Part shown: piece after piece, positions 25,844 through 32,669 of the stretch
Position numbering within the stretch: the first letter of the stretch is position 1
Layout of the letters: each line of letters begins with the position of its first letter
Origin: Bacillus sp. V3-13
Lineage (GTDB): Bacteria > Bacillota > Bacilli > Bacillales > Cytobacillaceae
Length of the DNA: 64,000 nt
Direction of reading: 5' to 3'
NCBI RefSeq assembly: GCF_002860165.1
Contig: NZ_PGUZ01000016.1
Coordinates: 62,001-126,000, forward strand
Program-made: the position numbers and the translations under genes
The notes under the pieces: model-generated
Database searches by the model: none
What the model was told of the DNA's origin: nothing
What the model saw: only the letters and a program-made list of their open reading frames with translations

Positions 25844-27316
25844 TTATTTTGTTAAAGCTAATTTACGAAGTGATACTTTATCGGTCTTCCCCTGAACGAT
25901 CGGAATTTCGTCTATAAACCTAATTTGGTCAGGCACCTTATATCTTGCAATATTTGCATGGCAATAATTGATTAGTTCCTTGACATCGATATCATCCTGA
26001 TCTTTGACAATGTAAGCTACTATTTGCTCCCCGTATACAGAATGGGGTACTCCGACAACAACGGATTTTTGTACACTTGGATGACTGCTTAGAAACCTTT
26101 CAATCTCACCCGGTATAACTTGTTGCCCGCCTTTTTTAATCATGTCTTTCTTTCGGCCGATAATTTCGATTTTTCCATCAACTGTTACCTTTGCTAAATC
26201 TCCTGAGTAAAACCAATTGTCTGAGTAAACTTCTGCTGTCAGGTCGGGGCGTTTATAATAACCCAAGAACTCATTTCCATTTTTAAAAAGAAGTTCTCCG
26301 ATCCCGTCATTCGATTGTGCCATCGCTTTATACTCAACATTAGGAACGAGAGACCAATTTAGACCCTCCCGTATATCTTTTTCCGTATACATGATGCAGC
26401 CTAATTCTGAAAAGCCATAAAATCCTCTCATCAAGCTTCTTGTGTTTGAAACGGAAGCAATAAAATCATCTGAAATCGCTTCACCGGCCAGGGTGATCAA
26501 CTCCAGTGGCTCTAATGCTGAACTTCCGGAACTTTTACAGAATAAGTCCAGTGCTCTAAATAAAGAAGGAGTGGTAATTAATTTTTGACACGGTTTTTCT
26601 TCAAACAACTTTATAATGTCTGGAAAACTAAAAGACTCTGTCATGACGATGTGATATTGGGAATGCAGGCTTGACAACAACCAGCAAAGTCCAAATAATC
26701 CAGACGCAGGAGCCATGATAAACACATCATCTTCTTCGGAAATTTCATTTACGAAACGGTACGACAGATCTGCGGTTCTGACAAGATTAATGTCACATAC
26801 AATCCCCTTTGGTGTACCTGTACTTCCAGAAGTGCATCCAATAATTTGAATACCCTCATTTTCCAAGGGGCGTGTTTCTCCAAAAATCGTGTTTATTTCC
26901 CAGGAAAGATTGTCAGCAGATTCAAAAATGTGCGTTTCTTTACCACTTGAATCAGCCCACGAATTTACAGCTGCTGCTAAATGAAAGCCCTGGTGATTTT
27001 TCATTGCAAAAACGATGTGCGGATCTGAAAATTCCAACACCGCAAGTAAGTCATCTTTTCTTAGCAGGGGACTTAACGGAATGGTGATACCTCCTAATTT
27101 ACTAATCGCAAGGACTATCGATATGAAACTATCTACTTTTGGTACAATGACAGCTACTTTTTTATTCTTGATTTCACCTAATGGCTTCAACAAATCTACA
27201 TAGTGATTGACATCATTAAGGATATCCAAATATGTATAATCAACGCTCTGGGTAGATAATACCGTTTTATTCAAATCCAGTTTTTGTTCAAATATCCATT
27301 GATAAAAATTGTTCAT
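25844..27316 (-). CDS. AMP-forming acyl/aryl ligase (adenylation enzyme)
   Basis: A 490-residue ANL-superfamily enzyme. It has the P-loop TSGSTGTPKG (about 158-167), the YGFSELG motif, the YSGDLA hinge aspartate, GRKKDMIKKGG and the C-terminal catalytic lysine in GKTDKVSLRK. It activates a carboxylic acid as acyl-AMP and passes it to a thiol. The acyl carrier protein gene lies four bases upstream, so transfer to its phosphopantetheine arm is likely. Length fits acyl- or aryl-ligases better than NRPS domains. The acid substrate cannot be predicted reliably by eye. Confidence 0.88.
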   Translation of the reverse strand: MNNFYQWIFEQKLDLNKTVLSTQSVDYTYLDILNDVNHYVDLLKPLGEIKNKKVAVIVPKVDSFISIVLAISKLGGITIPLSPLLRKDDLLAVLEFSDPHIVFAMKNHQGFHLAAAVNSWADSSGKETHIFESADNLSWEINTIFGETRPLENEGIQIIGCTSGSTGTPKGIVCDINLVRTADLSYRFVNEISEEDDVFIMAPASGLFGLCWLLSSLHSQYHIVMTESFSFPDIIKLFEEKPCQKLITTPSLFRALDLFCKSSGSSALEPLELITLAGEAISDDFIASVSNTRSLMRGFYGFSELGCIMYTEKDIREGLNWSLVPNVEYKAMAQSNDGIGELLFKNGNEFLGYYKRPDLTAEVYSDNWFYSGDLAKVTVDGKIEIIGRKKDMIKKGGQQVIPGEIERFLSSHPSVQKSVVVGVPHSVYGEQIVAYIVKDQDDIDVKELINYCHANIARYKVPDQIRFIDEIPIVQGKTDKVSLRKLALTK

Positions 27317-27319
27317 GAA

Positions 27320-27550
27320 TTAAATCTCCCTCATTATCATTTGATATAGATTCCCGACTGTTCTAAAATCTTCATTACTCTGTATCCGCGGGTAATCAAT
27401 GCCGTATTTAGAGGAAACTTCCACGATCAGATTGACCAATTGTAATGAGTCCACATTTAAATCATCACGGAGCGAAGAATTCTTTTCGATCTTTTCCAAT
27501 GGAAGATTTAGAACATCCGATATAAAATGACGAAAATCTTCATAACTCAT
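27320..27550 (-). CDS. Acyl carrier protein
   Basis: A 76-residue carrier protein with the phosphopantetheine attachment motif DSLQL (Ser35) and the four-helix pattern of ACPs. The fatty-acid-synthase AcpP is normally encoded beside fabD/fabG, so this is a dedicated carrier. It lies between the alpha/beta hydrolase and the ligase genes with gaps of three bases on each side. A strong AAGGAGG site precedes the ATG. It probably holds the acid activated by the ligase. Confidence 0.9.
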   Translation of the reverse strand: MSYEDFRHFISDVLNLPLEKIEKNSSLRDDLNVDSLQLVNLIVEVSSKYGIDYPRIQSNEDFRTVGNLYQMIMREI

Positions 27551-27553
27551 GCA

Positions 27554-28597
27554 TTAAACCTCCTTGTCACTTTCAAACCATTCCACTGCTTTCTGACGAA
27601 TTTCAGCCAGTTTATAATTGCAACAATGCCCTTCTTCTTCGTATTCAACCAGGCATTTACCCTGTGGCAATTGCTCGTATAAATGATAGATATTACTGTC
27701 CGACACCATGACATCCTGTTTGCCATGGAATAGCATGACAGGATTGCGAAATGGCAAGAGTTCATAAGATGGTAAAGACTTTTCCTCTTCTAAAACAAAA
27801 CGGCTGCGCTCAACAAAATAATCTGGCAACTTAATTCCTCCGCCTACAAACGCAGGGGATACAGCCACTGTTTTATTTACTTTCGGATTGCAACTTCCGT
27901 ATAGCGCCCACGCTGCACCTGAACTTGTTCCAAATAGGTTGATTGGCAGGTTGGGAAATGTGTTTGAAGTAAAATCTATCAATACATCAATAAAAGATTC
28001 CCAACGCCTGGTTGTTCCCCGCAGCCCTTCAAAGGTGAATGTTTGTCCCTGTCCTGGTCCATCAAAACTGACGACTATATATCCTTTACTGATGAAGTCA
28101 AGCTCGTAAGTAAATAATTCCTCTTTCGTTGAATCCAAAGGGTTGATGATAATGACAACACCTTTAGTCTGGCTGGGGATACGGACTCTTCCAAAGCAAT
28201 TTTGTTCGCCAATCGGAAGCTGAACATATTTTGCTTTGATAGGGGATAGTTTGTCCGCTTTTTCGAAAGCACTTAAACTAACATTCAGCCAACCTATTTT
28301 TTCTGTCTTCCGCTCAGGAATGAGCCATTGCATTAATTGATAATAAAGTCCTGCTGCCCGAAACTTCATTTCAGCTTCAGCAAATGAATTGTCTTGCTCC
28401 AGCTTTTCCGCTTCTAAAAACTTCTGGTCTGCACGTTTTCGCCATCCGTCCATCCATCTATCTTTGGTTAAATAGGAAGAACGCAATGTGTCGATATCTT
28501 CTCTTTCTACACCATGCACAATCCATCTATCCCAAAAACCGTCAAATAGATTGGCAGTTAGAAGCGTTTTATCGATTGTTGATTTAACCAATGCCAT
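27554..28597 (-). CDS. Alpha/beta hydrolase (FrsA / Ayg1-like)
   Basis: A hydrolase of about 347 residues. The N-terminal helical cap (about 1-120) is followed by an alpha/beta core with the oxyanion segment SFDGPGQGQ (about 178-186), the nucleophile elbow GTSSG (Ser225), an acidic HGKQDVMV region and the histidine in EEGHCCNY. The FDGPGQG motif is shared with dihydropseudooxynicotine hydrolase and fungal Ayg1-type polyketide-shortening hydrolases, which cleave C-C or ester bonds of acyl intermediates. Beside a carrier protein and a ligase it may release or transfer the acyl group. The ATG at 28597 follows GGGGGA and slightly overlaps the upstream gene. Confidence 0.8.
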   Translation of the reverse strand: MALVKSTIDKTLLTANLFDGFWDRWIVHGVEREDIDTLRSSYLTKDRWMDGWRKRADQKFLEAEKLEQDNSFAEAEMKFRAAGLYYQLMQWLIPERKTEKIGWLNVSLSAFEKADKLSPIKAKYVQLPIGEQNCFGRVRIPSQTKGVVIIINPLDSTKEELFTYELDFISKGYIVVSFDGPGQGQTFTFEGLRGTTRRWESFIDVLIDFTSNTFPNLPINLFGTSSGAAWALYGSCNPKVNKTVAVSPAFVGGGIKLPDYFVERSRFVLEEEKSLPSYELLPFRNPVMLFHGKQDVMVSDSNIYHLYEQLPQGKCLVEYEEEGHCCNYKLAEIRQKAVEWFESDKEV

Positions 28598-29570
28598 GTA
28601 AATCCCCCGCCTTCTCCTTACTGGAATCAAAAATTAATATAATCGTGGAACCGTGTGAAGAAGTAAATAAAAGGACCTGTTTCGCCATTTTCATCATGAG
28701 CGTAAACCCCTGGCCCATTGATTTTTTTGTTGAATAACCTGCTAAAAGCGTATTTTTAGGCAGTTCTTTCAGCGAAAAACCAGGCCCTTTATCTTCAATA
28801 ACGAAGCGCACTTCATTGCTTTTTTCATCTTCGATTATGGTCAACTTTCCTTCTTCAGCATGTTTAATCGTGTTTGTAATAGCTTCTGATAAAACTAATA
28901 TCCAACCCATAATCTTCGATTTAGTAAAGCCTTCCCGTTCGAGAGTTTCTTTAGCTTGATTACGAGAGATCGGGATATCAGCACGGTTTTTGATTTCTGC
29001 ATTGAGCAGTACGTTACCTTCCGTGTATTTTTTTACTTCTTCGTCTGAAATAAGTAAAAACTGCCCCTGTGTGGCAGCATAAATAACGTCCCGATAAACC
29101 TCCCACTCATTATTTTCTTGTTCGCGAAAAGAAACCACTTGATCCGTCTGTTGTGGTGTAGATATAAACAGGTCTTTTTTATGAATTTCAAATGCTTTCA
29201 ACATCGCATTTTGTAAATCATTCTTTATATCCAGATTGATGATTTGTTGGGGAATATCTAATTGCTGTTGATGCCAATTCAGCATTTTTTGGCTAAGCTC
29301 AAGGATGAATCCGGTTTGGTTGTTTTTATTCTCGGAATATTTCAAATTAAAACTGGCCAAGGAACGGTAAAATACTGCTTCCCCCATTTCCGGGTTTAGT
29401 CCAATATAATGACAAATTTTCCGTGCAAGAAATCCCCTTTTTGTCATGAATTCCAGTTCGGGGTAAGAAAAATCACATGGCTGAGATTTGACGGGCAGAT
29501 CTTCTTCAGAAAAATTTTTGATAATATTGAATAGCCGCCTCAATCGCAACTCCCCCTCAAAGAATTCCAT
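28584..29570 (-). CDS. GHKL ATPase (anti-sigma-kinase-like) with unknown N-terminal domain
   Basis: A 328-residue protein. The C-terminal third is a GHKL ATPase: N-box LSEAITNTIKHA, G1 box EDKGPGF and G2 box MGQGFTLMM. This is the fold of the RsbW/SpoIIAB/RsbT switch kinases, and there is no dimerisation histidine as in sensor kinases. The first 200 residues match nothing I recognise; they may sense a ligand. It lies between the reductase and hydrolase genes and overlaps both, so it is not an add-on to the operon. It is the best candidate to phosphorylate the two STAS proteins. An internal TTG start near codon 10 is possible. Confidence 0.8.
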   Translation of the reverse strand: MEFFEGELRLRRLFNIIKNFSEEDLPVKSQPCDFSYPELEFMTKRGFLARKICHYIGLNPEMGEAVFYRSLASFNLKYSENKNNQTGFILELSQKMLNWHQQQLDIPQQIINLDIKNDLQNAMLKAFEIHKKDLFISTPQQTDQVVSFREQENNEWEVYRDVIYAATQGQFLLISDEEVKKYTEGNVLLNAEIKNRADIPISRNQAKETLEREGFTKSKIMGWILVLSEAITNTIKHAEEGKLTIIEDEKSNEVRFVIEDKGPGFSLKELPKNTLLAGYSTKKSMGQGFTLMMKMAKQVLLFTSSHGSTIILIFDSSKEKAGDLHGIG

Positions 29571-30258
29571 GAGGCGGCATTATCGTGATTTCATCAACAA
29601 CCGCTCCCGATGGTTGATTTATTAAATAAAGAAGGTGTTTCGCAACTGTTTCAACAGGAATCATCTGCGATACATCGGGGGTTGGTTCAATGGTTTCCCA
29701 AAATGAACTGCTGACAGCGCCCGGGAGAACAGCCGTAACCTGGACCCCTTGTCGGCGAAGTTCTGCTTGCAGCACTCGGGTTAAACCCAGTACCCCAAAT
29801 TTTGAAGCCGAATATCCTCCGCATCCTGGCAAAGCTGTTGTGCCTGCAATCGAAATCAGATTTAAAATATGGCCTTTCCCTTGCATAGCCATATGTTTTC
29901 CGAAATACTTGCATGTCAGATAGGTTCCACGTAAATTAACCGATATCATCTGTTCGAAGTCATCTGTAGAAGAGTCAATAATGCTTTCAAACATCCCCAC
30001 ACCAGCACTATTAATCAATACGTCGATGCTTCCAAATTGTTGTACCGCTTTTTCGTAAAAGCTTTGAACCGATTGTTCACTTCTTACATCCAAAGGAATT
30101 TCTAATACGTTTCCCCGAATGAATGGTTGGTTGCTGCGGCTTCCCAATACAAGATTGGCACCGGATTGTTCTAATAATGATGCGGTTGTTCTCCCAATTC
30201 CTTTGCTAGAGCCCGTAATAACAATGGTTTTTCCTGTGAGTTGATCATTTTCTGCCAT
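29557..30258 (-). CDS. Short-chain dehydrogenase/reductase, candidate sepiapterin-type reductase
   Basis: A 233-residue classical SDR with the NAD(P) motif GSSKGIG (16-22), NSAG (83-86) and the catalytic Ser136, Tyr149 and Lys153 (YSASK). SDRs of this size include FabG, pteridine reductase and sepiapterin reductase, which cannot be separated by eye. Its place directly after GTP cyclohydrolase I and the PTPS gene (gap of three bases) argues for reduction of 6-pyruvoyl-tetrahydropterin, the third step of tetrahydrobiopterin synthesis. A FabG-like role with the carrier protein is the alternative. Confidence 0.82.
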   Translation of the reverse strand: MAENDQLTGKTIVITGSSKGIGRTTASLLEQSGANLVLGSRSNQPFIRGNVLEIPLDVRSEQSVQSFYEKAVQQFGSIDVLINSAGVGMFESIIDSSTDDFEQMISVNLRGTYLTCKYFGKHMAMQGKGHILNLISIAGTTALPGCGGYSASKFGVLGLTRVLQAELRRQGVQVTAVLPGAVSSSFWETIEPTPDVSQMIPVETVAKHLLYLINQPSGAVVDEITIMPPHGIL

Positions 30259-30261
30259 CGA

Positions 30262-31080
30262 TTATCCCTTTTCTGTCCCGAAATATTCAAAGTAATTTTT
30301 TTCAGTTTCATATAATCCAATTTTGTAGAGATTATTAATTTTAGGCGCAAGCAAATTCCATGCTACAACTGCAACATTTTCTGAAGTTGGATTTAATTCT
30401 TTAAATTCTTCTGTATCAAGATTCAAATGTTTATGGTCAAACCTGCTTAAAATTTCTTCGTCTACCGTTTTATCTATATCAGCAATGTTGGCGATCATTC
30501 CTGTGATTGGATCAGGCATGCCGCTAACTGTCACTTCCAAATAGTAATTATGCCCATGACCATAGGGGTTATTACACTTTCCAAATAATAAGAGGTTTTC
30601 TTCCTCGCTCAGTTGATTGCTATGTAAACGATGTGCTGTGCAAAAATGATATTTTCTCGTTAATCGGACCATCTCGTTATCCTCTTTCTCTGAATATAAA
30701 AAATCATGTTCATGTAAACGGATTTTGTGAAGACTGCAGTTACCTATCTTGTTATGAATAGAATCCCAGATATACGAAGCAATATTTTCCGTTGTTGGGA
30801 TATGTTTTTTAAAATAATCGTGTTCTTTATTCAAGAATTTACCGTCTAATTCAGTTTGAACAAACGATTTAACTGCGGTATCGATGTCGGTAATATTGAC
30901 AACGATGCCAGCTTGATCATTTAATTCTCCTTTGACCATTACTTCCATCGTGTAGTCATGGCCATGTCCGTTCGGATTGCTGCAGGGGCCGAAAATTTTT
31001 CTGTTTTGATCTTCAGTCCAATCATCGATGCGGTATGAATGAGCGGCTGAAAAATACATTTTCCTTGATAGATAGAGCAT
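30262..31080 (-). CDS. Tandem 6-pyruvoyl-tetrahydropterin synthase (two fused domains)
   Basis: 272 residues made of two PTPS/QueD domains (1-136 and 137-272); family members normally have one domain of 120-145 residues. The second domain closely resembles animal PTPS. It has zinc ligands His150, His175 and His177, catalytic Cys169 (FGKCNNP), the Asp215-His216 dyad (FDHKHLN) and Glu258. The first keeps zinc ligands His14, His39 and His41, Cys33 and Glu124 but has Asp79-Gly80 where the Asp-His dyad should be. It may therefore be non-catalytic, or catalyse a different pterin reaction. No queuosine genes are nearby, so PTPS rather than QueD activity is favoured. AGGAGG precedes the ATG. Confidence 0.9.
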   Translation of the reverse strand: MLYLSRKMYFSAAHSYRIDDWTEDQNRKIFGPCSNPNGHGHDYTMEVMVKGELNDQAGIVVNITDIDTAVKSFVQTELDGKFLNKEHDYFKKHIPTTENIASYIWDSIHNKIGNCSLHKIRLHEHDFLYSEKEDNEMVRLTRKYHFCTAHRLHSNQLSEEENLLLFGKCNNPYGHGHNYYLEVTVSGMPDPITGMIANIADIDKTVDEEILSRFDHKHLNLDTEEFKELNPTSENVAVVAWNLLAPKINNLYKIGLYETEKNYFEYFGTEKG

Positions 31081-31095
31081 ATGAGGAACCTCCTA

Positions 31096-31677
31096 TTAAT
31101 CTCTCAGAAGAGCGCGTTCAAATTCCTCAGCTAAAGAGACATTCTCGTTGAATACACCTTTTTTAATCGTTGTTACTGTCGATGCGCCAGGCTTTTTCAC
31201 TCCTCTTGCACACATGCACAGGTGTTGCCCCTCTACGCTTACAATGACTCCTTCAGGCTTTAGTACATTCATGATCGATTCAGCAATTTGCTGCGTCATT
31301 CGTTCTTGAACCTGAGGTCTCTGCGATACAAGCTCAACCAGCCTTGCAAATTTACTTAAACCAACTACCCGGCCATTGGGAATGTATCCGATATGTGCTT
31401 TACCAAAGAACGGAATAAGATGGTGTTCACAAAAGGTGTAATACGTGATATCCTTAACAACGACTATACCATCATACGCTTCTTCGAAAGTTGTGGTTAA
31501 TGCGGTTTCAGGGTTTACTCCCACACCTGCAAATACTTCCCTATACATTTTGGCTACACGCTTCGGAGTATCTATTAATCCTTCCCTTGAAGTATCCTCA
31601 CCAATAAGCTGTAAAATTGACTTCACGTTTTCTTCCATTAAATCTGTTGTTAATTCTTTTTTTAATTCCATTGCCAT
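31096..31677 (-). CDS. folE: GTP cyclohydrolase I
   Basis: The 193-residue enzyme converts GTP to 7,8-dihydroneopterin triphosphate. Zinc ligands are in CEHHLIP and HLCMCARGV, and the family blocks GLSKFARLVE and QERMTQQIA are intact. The ATG at 31677 is chosen because TGGAGG lies just upstream; an in-frame ATG nine codons earlier has no such site. Bacilli have a folE (mtrA) for folate elsewhere, so this copy is probably dedicated to the pterin pathway of this operon. The next two genes encode the expected following steps. Confidence 0.95.
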   Translation of the reverse strand: MAMELKKELTTDLMEENVKSILQLIGEDTSREGLIDTPKRVAKMYREVFAGVGVNPETALTTTFEEAYDGIVVVKDITYYTFCEHHLIPFFGKAHIGYIPNGRVVGLSKFARLVELVSQRPQVQERMTQQIAESIMNVLKPEGVIVSVEGQHLCMCARGVKKPGASTVTTIKKGVFNENVSLAEEFERALLRD

Positions 31678-31720
31678 ATTAAATCCTCCAGTTTTCCACT
31701 GCATGTATATAAGTCTTTAT

Positions 31721-32473
31721 TTATCCATAAAAAAAATTAAAACCAGGCTGTTTGAAATCGATTTTTTCAGGCTCTCCCAACAAATAACCTTGAACGATTG
31801 GAACTTTTAAAAGTTTTGCCTGGGCTAAATCAACTGCTGTTTCAATGCCTTCCAAAATTAAGATCATTTTTTGATTGCAATACCCTGTCAGAAGCGAAAC
31901 CAGCCCCTGTTTATCCGAAGACGCAGCCAAGTCTTTTGCAAAATATTTATCTAATTTGATGTAATTTGGTCTATATTCGATAATATTTTGGAGCGATGCA
32001 GCACCTTTCCCTACATCATCAAGTGCCACATAAAATCCATGATTCTTCAGGAATATTATTTTTTCTTTTAACTCAGGATGTGCCCAAGAAAAATATTCCT
32101 CCCACGTTTCACTTATCTCGAAAACAATTCTTCCATGTATAAAAGAATGCTCTTTTACCAACTCTTCTATAAAATATTCAAATTTCGAATTCAGTAAAGT
32201 AGAAGGAAACACATTTATAAAAAGTAACTTTCCTTTATTATAAAAGAGTGGAAAATTCCTAATCGAATTCTTAATTGCATGGCAATCCATTTCAAATAAG
32301 CAATCTTCCTCTCTGGCTTTACGAAATAACTCTTCCGGATTAAAATCGTCATTACCCACAAAACGAACTAAGCCTTCGTACCCATAAACATTCCAATATG
32401 CAGTATTCAATAAAGGCTGATAAACGTACTCCAGCTTGCTAACGTCAACAATTTCATTAATATTCTTTCCCAT
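31721..32473 (-). CDS. EAL-domain protein, candidate cyclic-di-GMP phosphodiesterase
   Basis: A 250-residue stand-alone EAL domain. The signature reads EGL (33-35) rather than EAL. The metal and catalytic residues are otherwise present: NVFPSTL, EISETWEEY, DDVGKGAASL, KLDKYF, LEGIET and QGYLLGEP match the family blocks. It should therefore be able to hydrolyse or bind cyclic-di-GMP. There is no sensor or GGDEF domain. It is the first gene of the 14-gene operon, with AAGGAG before its ATG, so pterin synthesis and cyclic-di-GMP turnover are co-expressed. Confidence 0.88.
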   Translation of the reverse strand: MGKNINEIVDVSKLEYVYQPLLNTAYWNVYGYEGLVRFVGNDDFNPEELFRKAREEDCLFEMDCHAIKNSIRNFPLFYNKGKLLFINVFPSTLLNSKFEYFIEELVKEHSFIHGRIVFEISETWEEYFSWAHPELKEKIIFLKNHGFYVALDDVGKGAASLQNIIEYRPNYIKLDKYFAKDLAASSDKQGLVSLLTGYCNQKMILILEGIETAVDLAQAKLLKVPIVQGYLLGEPEKIDFKQPGFNFFYG

Positions 32474-32640
32474 TTAGGCTCCTTTTTTGTCATTAATCAA
32501 AACTGTAATACGACTATACCTTTAGTCCTATAAATTAGTCTAATTAATCCAAGGCACGATGCGCAGCTTTGAAAGCATTACAAGCAACGAATTTCGACAT
32601 TTAGACCAAATAAAGGACATTTTACGACAATTTTCGCACA
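32474..32640 (-). promoter_or_regulatory. Promoter/operator region of the 14-gene operon
   Basis: This is the only sizeable gap before the operon. A 13-bp palindrome (AATTAG, T, CTAATT; 32533-32545) lies about 60 bases before the first gene and is a candidate operator. A clear sigma-A pair was not identified; TATAGT near 32512 is a possible -10. Confidence 0.4.
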
Positions 32641-32662
32641 AAAAAGAGACCTATGAGGTCCC
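32641..32662 (-). terminator. Terminator after the hybrid kinase
   Basis: On the minus strand GGACCT and AGGTCT pair around a short loop and are followed by TTTTTT. It separates the kinase transcript from the downstream 14-gene operon. Confidence 0.7.
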
Positions 32663-32669
32663 CGTGAAG

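Noticed and set aside
30262-31080. Annotation as QueD for queuosine synthesis
   Set aside because: No queC, queE or queF is nearby, and the second domain resembles animal PTPS more than QueD; neighbours fit a biopterin-type route.
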